From NCBI GenBank assembly GCA_012516015.1, contig JAAYXG010000103.1, forward strand, positions 1 to 14,165: 14,165 nt of DNA. Reading direction: 5' to 3'. Positions within the stretch are counted from its first letter, which is position 1; every line of letters begins with the position of its first letter. Positions 1-6,840 of the stretch are shown here, in pieces. The notes beneath the pieces were generated by a model that saw only the letters and a program-made list of their open reading frames with translations, was not told the DNA's origin and did not search any database. The position numbers were made by a program, and so were the translations under genes. The stretch comes from Lysobacteraceae bacterium. GTDB lineage: Bacteria; Pseudomonadota; Gammaproteobacteria; Steroidobacterales; Steroidobacteraceae.

Positions 1-746
1 AGTAGCTTACGCTTTATCGTCGCCGCGTTCTCCGGCCCCATCCTGATAAGCAACTTCTGACCCGCCGAGCGGCCTTCGAGCGAGGGGTCCGCGTACTCGT
101 AGAACATGCCGGGTTGCGTGAGCTCGATCGGGCCGCGCACGTCCGGCGTCTCGAGCAGGTGATCGATCACTTCGACGAACCGGTCGTTGAAGTAGCCGTC
201 GGGATAGCCGAGCTCGACATACGATTGCTGGAACAACGGGTAATAGCGACGATACAGCGATGCAAGTTGGGCGGTATCGGCTTTCTCCAGCAAACCTACG
301 AGCGGCGCGTAGCGGGCGAAGTTCTTCTCGTCCAAGGTGATGACCGTGTCCGAATTGACCATCAGCTCTCCGCTCATCGGCTTCAACGGCCACATCTGCA
401 CGGCCGTTTTCTTGCGCGGCAGATTGTCGATCGTCACGACCGTATGACGAATGATGTTCTTCGGAACGAGATACTGCTCGACCGCGCTGCCGAACGCTCG
501 TATCAGCGATTCTTCGAGCGGCGCATCGCTTTCCTCGAGCGCCGGCAGGGGCTGCTCCGGTTCGGCCGGCGTCTCGAGCGGATGCTGAATCGCCGGCTCC
601 GGAGTGACCGCTTCAGGTTCCGTTTGAGCCTGCGGCTCGGGCGCCGGTTCCTTCTGCCGATATCCCAAATAGAGCGCCGCACCGAGCGCTAAGGCGACCG
701 CGACCGGGATCGCATACCACACCCACTTTTTCGTCTCTTCGTTCAC
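1..746 (-). CDS. DUF3014 domain-containing membrane protein (3' end outside window)
   Basis: Reading the minus strand from a GTG at 746, preceded by an AGGGGG Shine-Dalgarno seven bases upstream, the frame stays open to the window edge (248 codons, no stop). The protein begins with a short charged stretch (NEETKKW) and one hydrophobic segment at about residues 9-29. A Pro/Glu/Ala-rich linker (about 30-75) follows, then a globular domain with segments such as EQYLVPKNIIRHTVVTIDNL, WPLKPMSGELMV, LYRRYYPLFQQSYVELGYP and YFNDRFVEVIDHLLETP. This pattern fits the DUF3014 family of single-pass proteins with a periplasmic domain. Family function is unknown and I do not infer one. An upstream in-frame TTG is possible, but the GTG has the better ribosome site. 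The gene is divergent from the hydrolase operon. Confidence in the frame is high; the family name is recognised from sequence style. Confidence 0.82.
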   Translation of the reverse strand, partial: MNEETKKWVWYAIPVAVALALGAALYLGYRQKEPAPEPQAQTEPEAVTPEPAIQHPLETPAEPEQPLPALEESDAPLEESLIRAFGSAVEQYLVPKNIIRHTVVTIDNLPRKKTAVQMWPLKPMSGELMVNSDTVITLDEKNFARYAPLVGLLEKADTAQLASLYRRYYPLFQQSYVELGYPDGYFNDRFVEVIDHLLETPDVRGPIELTQPGMFYEYADPSLEGRSAGQKLLIRMGPENAATIKRKL

Positions 747-1001
747 AGCCAAACCCCCTGGCACTCCATGAGCGCCTGCGTCGGTACGCTTGCAAGCGGC
801 CTAGAATGGTCTCGGCCCAGCCAAGACGCAAGCCGGCCCGAATGGCGTCGGCGCATTCGACGTCCTTCAGGTCGCACGATTGCAATCCTTCACTCGAAGA
901 CATACGAGCAGGCGCACGAGTTCCTTGCGACCGAGGCGGATCGCCTCGCAGGCGAGGTGCATTCCGTAGACAATAGCTCTTTCCGGCAGAGTCACACACG
1001 A
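747..1001. other. Divergent intergenic region between DUF3014 gene and hydrolase operon
   Basis: This 255-base stretch separates two outward-facing genes and must hold both promoters, but I see no convincing -35/-10 pair. It contains two interlocked inverted repeats: GAGGCG (933-938) with CGCCTC (942-947), and CCTCGC (944-949) with GCGAGG (952-957). They could be alternative hairpins in the 5' leader of the hydrolase mRNA or an operator. The plus-strand frame of the hydrolase is open from 768, so a longer N-terminus cannot be excluded. That extension is Arg/Ser-rich and would bury the signal peptide, so I treat it as non-coding. Confidence 0.4.
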
Positions 1002-2507
1002 ATGAGGGCCGTTCCCGTGCATTTCGATCGTTGCAGCCATCGCGAGCACATCGGCATGGCATGCGCAGCGCTCGTGTGGATTCTCGGCGCGGTCGCGACA
1101 GCTCCCGCCGCCGCCGCACCGCTCGTGCTGGAGGAGTGCCGCCTGCAAAGCGGCAGCGGAAGCGTAGCGGCCCGTTGCGGAACGTTCGAGGTGCCGGAGA
1201 ACCGTGCGATGCCGGACGGTCCGCGCGTGAGCCTGCACGTCGCTGTCGTGCCCGCTCTCAGAACGGAAGCCGAGCCCGACGCGCTGTTCGTGCTGAGCGG
1301 CGGGCCGGGGCAAGCAGCAAGCGATTTCTACGTCGCGATGGCGCATGCGTTCGCACGCATTCGCCGCGATCGCGATATCGTCGTGCTCGATCAGCGCGGT
1401 ACGGGACGCTCGAACAAACTGAGCTGCCCGTTGCCGGACGATGCCGCTTTGATCGAAGTCGATTCGTCGCGCATTCAGGGCTACACGAAGGACTGCCTTG
1501 CATCGCTTTCGGGCGATCCGCGCTTCTACACGACGAGCGTTGCCGTGCGCGATCTCGAGGACATCCGCGCGGCGCTCGGCTATGAACAGATCGATCTGTA
1601 CGGCGTCTCGTACGGCACGCGCGTTGCGCAGCACTATCTCAAGCGTTATCCGGCGCGCGTTCGAGCGATGGTGCTCGATGGCGTCGTGCCGCCTGAGCTC
1701 GCGCTCGGCCCGCACATTCCTCTCGAAGCCCAGCGTGCGCTCGATGCGATCTTCGGCCGCTGCGCGGCGAGCGCCGCATGCAACGAAGCGTTCCCGTCGC
1801 TGCGCGAGGAGTTCGCTGCGCTGAGACGCCGGCTCCAGCAGTCGCCCATGGAGATCACGCTCGCCGACCCTCTCACCGCCGCGCCGCTCGAAGTGCGTTT
1901 GAGCAGCGCGGAGTTGAGCAGCGCCGTTCGTTTGCTGAGCTACAGCGATGAAGCGGCGTCGACGTTGCCGCTGCTCATCCACGAAGCGCAGGTCGTCGGG
2001 CGACCGCAAGCGCTCGCGGCGCAGTACGAGATCATCAAACGCGACATGCAGGATCAGCTTGCCTATGGGATGCATTTCAGCATCGTGTGCAGCGAGGACG
2101 CGCCTCGCTGGACCGGAGAGGAAGTTTCCGCGGAAGCGCTCGAAGCGACCTACATCGGCGCGGATTTCATGGCAGTGATGAGCGCGATCTGCGAGGTGTG
2201 GCCGCGAGGCCCCGTCGACGAAGATTTCTCGGAGCCCGCGCGCAGCGACGTGCCCGTGCTCGTCTTGTCAGGTGAAAACGATCCGGTGACACCGCGCGCT
2301 TACGGCGCGGAGATTCTGCGAGGACTGCCGAACAGCTTGCATCTGGTCCTCTCGGGGCAAGGCCACGGTCAGCTCGCGGTCGGCTGCGTGCCGCGGATCG
2401 TCGCGCGGTTCATCTCGACTGCATCGATCGACGGGCTCGGCGAAGAATGCGTAAAGTCCGTTCGCCCCATGCCATTCATGATCTCGAGCACGGGCCCCGC
2501 GCCATGA
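1002..2507 (+). CDS. Secreted alpha/beta hydrolase, TAP-like serine peptidase family
   Basis: An alpha/beta-hydrolase of the tripeptidyl-aminopeptidase/proline-iminopeptidase type, 501 residues from ATG 1002. The N-terminus has a charged n-region (RCSHREH) and a hydrophobic core ending in APAAAAP, so the protein is likely exported. Visible motifs are the oxyanion segment LSGGPGQ (residues 99-104), DQRGTGRS, the nucleophile elbow YGVSYGT with Ser203, GENDPVTP with Asp427, and GQGHGQ with His455. This is a full catalytic triad, and the last two lie in the TAP-like C-terminal region. The family cleaves N-terminal residues or small peptides/esters; the substrate here is unknown. ATG 1056 (483 residues) is an alternative start but leaves no positive charge before the hydrophobic core; ATG 768 seems too early. 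The stop overlaps the start of the ABC ATPase gene (ATGA), so the gene heads a translationally coupled operon. Confidence 0.88.
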   Translation: MRAVPVHFDRCSHREHIGMACAALVWILGAVATAPAAAAPLVLEECRLQSGSGSVAARCGTFEVPENRAMPDGPRVSLHVAVVPALRTEAEPDALFVLSGGPGQAASDFYVAMAHAFARIRRDRDIVVLDQRGTGRSNKLSCPLPDDAALIEVDSSRIQGYTKDCLASLSGDPRFYTTSVAVRDLEDIRAALGYEQIDLYGVSYGTRVAQHYLKRYPARVRAMVLDGVVPPELALGPHIPLEAQRALDAIFGRCAASAACNEAFPSLREEFAALRRRLQQSPMEITLADPLTAAPLEVRLSSAELSSAVRLLSYSDEAASTLPLLIHEAQVVGRPQALAAQYEIIKRDMQDQLAYGMHFSIVCSEDAPRWTGEEVSAEALEATYIGADFMAVMSAICEVWPRGPVDEDFSEPARSDVPVLVLSGENDPVTPRAYGAEILRGLPNSLHLVLSGQGHGQLAVGCVPRIVARFISTASIDGLGEECVKSVRPMPFMISSTGPAP

Positions 2508-3232
2508 TCGTGGTCGAGAACGTCAGCCGCTCGTTCGGTCCGGTGCGCGCGGTGGACGACATCTCGTTCGTCGCGAACGACGGGCGTATCACGGGCCTGC
2601 TCGGTCACAACGGCGCGGGGAAGTCGACGACCCTTCGCATCCTGAGCACGGTGTTGCGGGCGGATTCGGGACGTGCGCTCGTGGATGGTCACGACTGCGC
2701 GCGCGATTCGCTCGCCGTGCGCCGATCGCTCGGCGTTCTACCGCATGCGAGCGGTCTGTACGCAACGCTGACGGGCCGCGAGAACATTCGCTACTACGGG
2801 CGACTTCACGGAATGCGTGGCGCGCCGCTCGAAAGTGCCATCGAGGAGCTCGTCGAGCGCCTCGGCCTCGGAGCGGTCGTCGATCGCCGCGCGAAAGGCT
2901 ATTCGCAAGGCGAGCGATTGAAGGTTGCCCTCGCCCGCGCGCTCATTCATCGCCCGCGCACGGTCATCTTGGACGAACCGACGAACGGCCTCGACGTGAA
3001 CGCCGTGCGTATGTTGCGCGAGCTGTTGCGCGAGCTGCGCGCTTCCGGGCGCTGCATCCTGTTCTCGAGCCACGTCATGCAAGAAGTTGCGGCGCTTTGC
3101 GATCACATCGTGATCATCTCGGGCGGGCGCGTCGTCGTCAGCGGCACGCCGGGCGAGATACTCGAGCACACAGGCGCCACCGATCTCGAAGAAGCTTTCG
3201 TGCGGGCGGCCGATGCGGAGCGCGCCGAGTGA
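2504..3232 (+). CDS. natA: ABC transporter ATP-binding protein, NatA type
   Basis: A 242-residue cytoplasmic ATPase subunit. The start at 2504 overlaps the hydrolase stop (ATGA). There is no clear Shine-Dalgarno, so translation is probably coupled; an in-frame ATG at 2447 lies inside the hydrolase gene. Walker A is GHNGAGKST (34-42, Lys40). The signature is YSQGERLKVALARAL (133-147), in which SQGER replaces the common SGGQ. Walker B is TVILDEPTNGLD (Asp157, Glu158), and the H-loop is SSHVM (His190). At the Q-loop position the sequence reads VLPHASGLY, with no glutamine; as I recall, NatA/drug-exporter-like ATPases show this feature. The family pairs with NatB-type permeases and couples ATP hydrolysis to export of Na+ or other small substrates. 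Partner and operon order (A then B) agree with NatAB. The transported substrate cannot be read from sequence. Confidence 0.9.
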   Translation: MIVVENVSRSFGPVRAVDDISFVANDGRITGLLGHNGAGKSTTLRILSTVLRADSGRALVDGHDCARDSLAVRRSLGVLPHASGLYATLTGRENIRYYGRLHGMRGAPLESAIEELVERLGLGAVVDRRAKGYSQGERLKVALARALIHRPRTVILDEPTNGLDVNAVRMLRELLRELRASGRCILFSSHVMQEVAALCDHIVIISGGRVVVSGTPGEILEHTGATDLEEAFVRAADAERAE

Positions 3233-4410
3233 TGAGCGCCGTTGCGACCGTCTTTCGCAAGGAAGTGCTCGAGAACATTCGCGATCATCGGGTGATTCTC
3301 TCGGCCTTCTTCTTCGGGGTTCTGCTCGCGCCTATCATCTTCGCGCTCACCGCGAACATTACGTCCAAGCGGGTCGCGCAAACGCAGGAGGAGCCGCTCG
3401 AGATCTCGGTGTCGGGCGCCGATCGCGCGCCGAATCTGCTCGCGTTCTTCGAAGAGAATGGCGCCATCGCCAAGCGCGTCGAGTTGTCCGCCGACGAGGC
3501 CATGCGCGCCGTGCGCAGCGGTGCGGAAGAGCTCGTGTTGATCGTGCCCGAAGATTATCCGTCTCGGTTGCGAGCGGGCGAGCCGGCGCCGATCGAGCTC
3601 GTCGTCGATACGGCCAATACGCACACCTCGGGCAATGCCGAACGCGCGCGCCGACTGCTCGAGGGCTACAGCCGGCAGCTCGCCGCTTTGCGTTTGCTCG
3701 TGCGTGGCATCGATCCGGATGTGATTCGGCCGATCGCGGTGCAGACGTTGGATGTCGCGACGCCCGCGGGACGTGCGGCATTGTTCCTTGGGATGCTGAC
3801 CTATTTTTGCTTCATGTCGATGCTGGTCGGCGGCTTTTATCTCGCGATCGATACGACCGCTGGCGAACGCGAGCGAGGTTCGCTCGAGCCGCTTCTCTCT
3901 CTGCCGGTGAGCCGAGCCTCGCTCATCGTGGGCAAGATGCTCGCAACGTCGTCGTTCATGGCGGTCTCGCTCCTGCTGACGCTCGTGACATTCGGCATCG
4001 TCCTGCGCTTCATACCGCTCGAGCGCTTCGGTATGTCGGCCAACTTCGGTTGGGAGGTCGTGGCAGGCATCTTCGCCGTCATGGTCGCGTTCGTGCCGCT
4101 CGGGGCGGCGTTGATGACCGTCGTCGCCTCGTTCACGCGCAGCAATCGCGAAGCGCAGTCTTGGCTCTCGGTCGTGCTGTTCGTTCCGCTCGCGCCGATC
4201 CTGTACGCGCAGTTGAGCGGCACGAAGGCAAGCGCCGCACTCATGTTCGTGCCGAGCTTGAGCCAGCACTTGCTCGGAACGAATCTCTTGCGCGGCGACT
4301 CGATCCCGCCGCTGCACTTCGTCATCTCCGCCGGTACGACGCTCGCATTGGGCGTGCTGCTCGCGCTGCTTGCAGTTCGTCTCTATGAGCGAGAGGCGAT
4401 TCTCGGATAG
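3232..4410 (+). CDS. natB: ABC transporter permease, NatB / ABC-2 type
   Basis: A 392-residue membrane permease whose ATG at 3232 shares one base with the ATPase stop (TGATG), so the two are co-translated. One transmembrane helix lies near residues 20-42 (AFFFGVLLAPIIFALTANI). A large extracytoplasmic domain follows (about 45-180, with acidic and Arg-rich helices such as NAERARRLLEGYSRQLAAL). About five more helices occur in the C-terminal half, with the cytoplasmic motif TTAGERERGSLEPLLSLPVSR between the first two. That ERERGSLE segment is typical of ABC-2/NatB permeases and contacts the ATPase. Length and topology fit the family. It forms the exporter with the preceding ATPase. Export of sodium is the founding activity, but drug, peptide or lipid substrates are equally possible given the secreted hydrolase in the same operon. 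Confidence 0.88.
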   Translation: MSAVATVFRKEVLENIRDHRVILSAFFFGVLLAPIIFALTANITSKRVAQTQEEPLEISVSGADRAPNLLAFFEENGAIAKRVELSADEAMRAVRSGAEELVLIVPEDYPSRLRAGEPAPIELVVDTANTHTSGNAERARRLLEGYSRQLAALRLLVRGIDPDVIRPIAVQTLDVATPAGRAALFLGMLTYFCFMSMLVGGFYLAIDTTAGERERGSLEPLLSLPVSRASLIVGKMLATSSFMAVSLLLTLVTFGIVLRFIPLERFGMSANFGWEVVAGIFAVMVAFVPLGAALMTVVASFTRSNREAQSWLSVVLFVPLAPILYAQLSGTKASAALMFVPSLSQHLLGTNLLRGDSIPPLHFVISAGTTLALGVLLALLAVRLYEREAILG

Positions 4411-4638
4411 CACCGTCAATCGCGCGCGCACGATGAATGCGATCGCAGACATGTCGTGCACGCACGACATTTTGCGGGCGACTCTTCGTTTCGGTTAACT
4501 CCCCGATGCCACACGAGATGACACTTCTCGGCGCGCGAGCGACGCTCGGGCGACGGTCGACGCAGGGAACGCGTCAGGCACAACCGTGATCCTCGTGCAG
4601 GTGAACGCTTCTCGCGCTCGAACGCGAAGAAGAATTGC
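4411..4638. other. Gene-free stretch before the riboswitch
   Basis: Together with the riboswitch and its downstream leader this makes a 402-base gap between the permease stop and the next start. Apart from the hairpin at 4451-4470 I see no gene. Antisense frames here are Arg/Ser/Ala-rich, continue into the neighbouring genes and lack a recognisable protein. The transcription start of the riboswitch RNA should lie in roughly the last 100 bases of this stretch, but I could not identify a convincing -35/-10 pair. Confidence 0.4.
4451..4470 (+). terminator. Hairpin after the permease gene, possible intrinsic terminator
   Basis: A perfect inverted repeat, ATGTCGTG / CACGACAT with a CACG loop, lies 40 bases after the permease stop and runs straight into a short T run (TTTT, then G). 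Flanking CGCA/TGCG can extend the stem after a small internal loop. The T tract is short, so termination could be weak. A palindromic operator is the alternative reading, given that the next gene has its own regulated leader. Confidence 0.4.
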
Positions 4639-4738
4639 TTGCAGTGTTTTGCAAAGGGCAAACCCGTCGCGAGACGGGGACGCAAAGCTTCCGCTCCTCG
4701 GCGATCGACGAGGAGGGCGGGCTGCCGAAGCATTGCGA
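4639..4738 (+). ncRNA. Cyclic-di-GMP-I (GEMM-I) riboswitch aptamer
   Basis: The leader carries the hallmarks of the GEMM-I aptamer in the right order. P1 pairs GCAGTG (4641-4646) with CATTGC (4731-4736). Then comes GCAAAGGGCAAACC. P2 is CCCGTC / GACGGG (4663-4668, 4673-4678), capped by a GCGA (GNRA) tetraloop. The conserved GGGACGCAAAGC follows, then TTCCG. P3 is CTCCTCG / CGAGGAG (4694-4700, 4709-4715), and the 3' side is GGGCTGCCGAAG. In this class the GNRA loop docks into a receptor in P3 and c-di-GMP binds at the three-way junction. The guanine run AGGGC is kept at the ligand-reading position, which favours c-di-GMP over the cGAMP-sensing GEMM-Ib variant. It sits 75 bases before the start of a secreted Ig/FN3 protein, a common setting for this riboswitch class. 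Confidence 0.92.
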
Positions 4739-4776
4739 ACGCGGCTGCGCTCGTTGCGGCTCGTTCTATGGCGGCG

Positions 4777-4806
4777 TCCTCGTGACAAGGCGGTAGCCCG
4801 CGAGGA
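4777..4806 (+). promoter_or_regulatory. Candidate expression platform: SD-sequestering hairpin
   Basis: The ribosome site of the next gene is GAGGA (4802-4806), six bases before ATG 4813. The segment CGAGGA (4801-4806) is an exact complement of TCCTCG at 4777-4782, and also of TCCTCG at 4695-4700 inside the riboswitch P3 stem. Pairing with either copy would hide the ribosome site, so ligand binding could switch translation by holding P3 closed. No terminator with a U tract is visible between aptamer and start, which favours translational control. The switch mechanism and its sign (on or off) are inference. Confidence 0.5.
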
Positions 4807-4812
4807 TCGTCC

Positions 4813-5757
4813 ATGTCTAGTGATAATTCGTGCGTGTCCGCGCGCGGCCTCCGCGCCGCTTTCGTCTCTGCCTCCGTGCTCGTCATCTGCACTTTCGCCA
4901 GCGTCGCGCACGCAGCCGGGCCGACGATATCGGGCACGCCTCCCTCGACGGTGCGCGTCGGATCTTGGTACAGCTTCGTGCCTGCAGCATCCGACCCCGA
5001 TACACCTCGACGCGCACTTCGTTACTCGATCAGGAATAAGCCGAGTTGGGCGCAGTTCAGCACGTACTCGGGACGCCTGAGCGGCAAGGCCCCAAGGGCG
5101 GGAACTTGGTCGAACATCCGAATCTCGGTGACCGACGGCCGCTCGAGAGCGACACTGCCGGCTTTCTCCATTACCGCAACGACCAGAGGCGGCACCACGC
5201 CCGAGCCTTCGCCGGGGAACGATGCACCGATGATCTCGGGATCGCCTGCGACTTCAGTGAGCGTCGGCAACAGCTACGCGTTTACGCCCACCGCGACCGA
5301 TCCCAATGACGACCGATTGACGTTCAACATCTCCAATCGCCCGAGCTGGGCGACATTCGACACATCGACGGGACGGTTGTCCGGCACACCGACGAGCGCG
5401 CAAGTCGGCACGTACTCGAATATCGTGATCCGAGTGAGCGATGGACGCTCGACCGTGTCCTTGCCGGCCTTCACGATCACGGTGAGCGACGTTGCGAACG
5501 GTTCCGCGACGCTCACGTGGGCGCCGCCCACGCGAAACTCCGACGGTTCGGCGCTGAACGATCTCGCTGGTTATCGGATCGTCTATGGGACGAGCGCGAA
5601 CGCACTCGACCGAACGATCGAAGTACGTAATCCGGGCATCTCGAGCTACGTCGTCGAGAATCTCTCGCCCGCGACGTACTACTTCGCCGTGCGCGCGTTT
5701 TCGTCGTCCGGTTCCGAGAGCGCGAATTCGAACGTCGCGAGCAAGACGATTCGATAG
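4813..5757 (+). CDS. Secreted protein with two Ig-like (He_PIG) domains and one FN3 domain
   Basis: A 314-residue exported protein. The signal peptide has Arg11 and Arg14, a hydrophobic core and a likely cleavage site after AHA (residue 34). Two related putative Ig/cadherin-like modules follow, at about residues 36-122 and 136-228. Each has the pattern ISG-P-S-V-VG--Y-F-P-A-DP, then PSWA-F---GRLSG, then GT-SNI-I-V-DGR. The rest (about 230-314) is a fibronectin type III domain with LTWAPP, LAGYRIVYGT, YVVENLSPATYYFAVRAF and SNVASKTI. No transmembrane anchor, LPXTG motif or catalytic motif is seen. The likely role is extracellular matrix or surface binding, which fits control by the c-di-GMP riboswitch directly upstream (biofilm/motility switch). 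Start chosen from the GAGGA site six bases upstream. The gene stands alone, with a hairpin after it. Confidence 0.88.
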   Translation: MSSDNSCVSARGLRAAFVSASVLVICTFASVAHAAGPTISGTPPSTVRVGSWYSFVPAASDPDTPRRALRYSIRNKPSWAQFSTYSGRLSGKAPRAGTWSNIRISVTDGRSRATLPAFSITATTRGGTTPEPSPGNDAPMISGSPATSVSVGNSYAFTPTATDPNDDRLTFNISNRPSWATFDTSTGRLSGTPTSAQVGTYSNIVIRVSDGRSTVSLPAFTITVSDVANGSATLTWAPPTRNSDGSALNDLAGYRIVYGTSANALDRTIEVRNPGISSYVVENLSPATYYFAVRAFSSSGSESANSNVASKTIR

Positions 5758-5780
5758 TCCATCTTCGTTAGTGTCACAGC

Positions 5781-5802
5781 GCCTCTCCCTAGCGGGAGAG
5801 GC
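5781..5802. repeat. Perfect 9-bp palindromic hairpin (possible terminator or REP-like element)
   Basis: GCCTCTCCC and GGGAGAGGC are perfect inverted arms around a TAGC loop, 23 bases after the stop of the Ig/FN3 gene. There is no U run after the stem, so it is not a classical intrinsic terminator. It may stabilise the 3' end of the mRNA or be a member of a dispersed palindromic repeat family. Confidence 0.55.
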
Positions 5803-5951
5803 CGCCAGCGATAGAGCGGACTTGATTCCGCTCCGCCGTCAGACGCGCAGGGACCGAGCACCGCCGTCTCTACGTTCGCGAATGATTCCATCGCTCGCCT
5901 ACGCGGCGCAGCGTATCCTTGCGCTCCTATAACAACAGCGAGCGCAAGTGC

Positions 5952-6725
5952 ATGTCCGAGATCTCGATCGATCTCATCCTCGTCCTCATTGCCGCATTCG
6001 GTGCGGGATTGATCGATGCAATGGTCGGCGGCGGCGGGCTCGTGCAGCTTCCGGCGCTGTTTGCGTTCTATCCGAACGTCGCGCCGCCCGTGCTACTCGG
6101 CACGAACAAGTTCGCGGGAATCTTCGGTACGGCGAGCGCCGTGTGGCGCTACGCGCAGCGCGTCGCGATTCCGTGGCGTGCTCTGATGCCGCTCGCGTTG
6201 TACGTGCTCCTTGCGTCCGTCGGCGGTGCCGTGCTCGCCACTCGTGTCGCGCCGGAAGTGTTTCGTCCGCTCGTGCCGATCATGCTGGCTGCGGTGCTCG
6301 TGTATACCGTGTGGCACAAGAATCTCGGTGCGGGTCACGCGCCGCGGGCGTTCAGCGGCCAGCATCATCTCGTCGGTGCGCTAGCAGTTACGGCAATCGG
6401 TTTCTACGATGGATTCTTCGGGCCAGGCACGGGCAGTTTGCTCATGCTCGTGTTCGTGCGCTGTTACGGATTCGATTTCCTTCACGCCGCGGCGTCGGCG
6501 CGCGTGCTCAATGTTGCGGCGAACGGCGCCGCACTCTTTTATTTCGCCTCGCGAGGCTTCGTGTTGTGGTACATCGGTGCGGCGATGGCCTTCTGCAACA
6601 TCGCGGGCGCCATCGCGGGCACGCGACTCGCGTTACGCGGCGGAAGCGCACTGGTCCGCAAAGTGTTCATCGGTGTCGTTTCGCTCCTGATCGTCCGAAC
6701 GGCCTGGGTCGCGTTCGCGGAGTGA
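5952..6725 (+). CDS. TSUP family (TauE/SafE, YfcA-like) membrane transporter
   Basis: A 257-residue polytopic inner-membrane protein. The family's two half-repeats are both visible: GAGLIDAMVGGGGLVQLPAL near residues 17-36, followed by LLGTNKFAGIFGTASAVWRY, and AIGFYDGFFGPGTGS (148-162), followed by ASARVLNVAANGAALFYF. The GFYDGFFGPGTGS motif is close to that of the YfcA branch. About eight hydrophobic segments can be counted. The TSUP family exports or imports sulfite, sulfonates, sulfoacetate and related organosulfur anions; the substrate cannot be assigned here, and no sulfur metabolism gene is adjacent. ATG 5952 is used (MSEISIDLIL); a TTG at 5919 in the same frame would add 11 non-hydrophobic residues. 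No strong Shine-Dalgarno is visible. Confidence 0.9.
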   Translation: MSEISIDLILVLIAAFGAGLIDAMVGGGGLVQLPALFAFYPNVAPPVLLGTNKFAGIFGTASAVWRYAQRVAIPWRALMPLALYVLLASVGGAVLATRVAPEVFRPLVPIMLAAVLVYTVWHKNLGAGHAPRAFSGQHHLVGALAVTAIGFYDGFFGPGTGSLLMLVFVRCYGFDFLHAAASARVLNVAANGAALFYFASRGFVLWYIGAAMAFCNIAGAIAGTRLALRGGSALVRKVFIGVVSLLIVRTAWVAFAE

Positions 6726-6840
6726 GGCGGGAAGACGAAAACGGTCGGTCCGGCTACCGCAAGCTGTCTAATGCGTATTGCAGTTCGCTAGAGATAGCGT
6801 TTAGCGTCCCGACTTCGACTCCAGACTTCGGATCGCGGCC

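Noticed and set aside
867..2075. Minus-strand open frame antisense to the secreted hydrolase, including a 31-residue tail that could be a small gene
   Set aside because: Composition is Arg/His/Ala-rich and it overlaps the hydrolase triad-bearing frame. The tail has no recognisable motif or ribosome site.
3103..4470. Long minus-strand open frame antisense to the permease gene
   Set aside because: Translation is Arg/His/Glu-rich with no domain, and the plus strand has an unmistakable permease. It arises from high third-position GC.
4639..4738. GEMM-Ib (cGAMP-sensing) interpretation of the riboswitch
   Set aside because: The AGGGC run keeps guanine at the ligand-reading position, whereas the cGAMP variants carry adenine there. 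Ligand preference still needs binding data.
6786..6806. CGCTA-GAGA-TAGCG mini-hairpin followed by TTT as a terminator after the TSUP gene
   Set aside because: A five-base stem and three T residues are too weak to support a terminator call.
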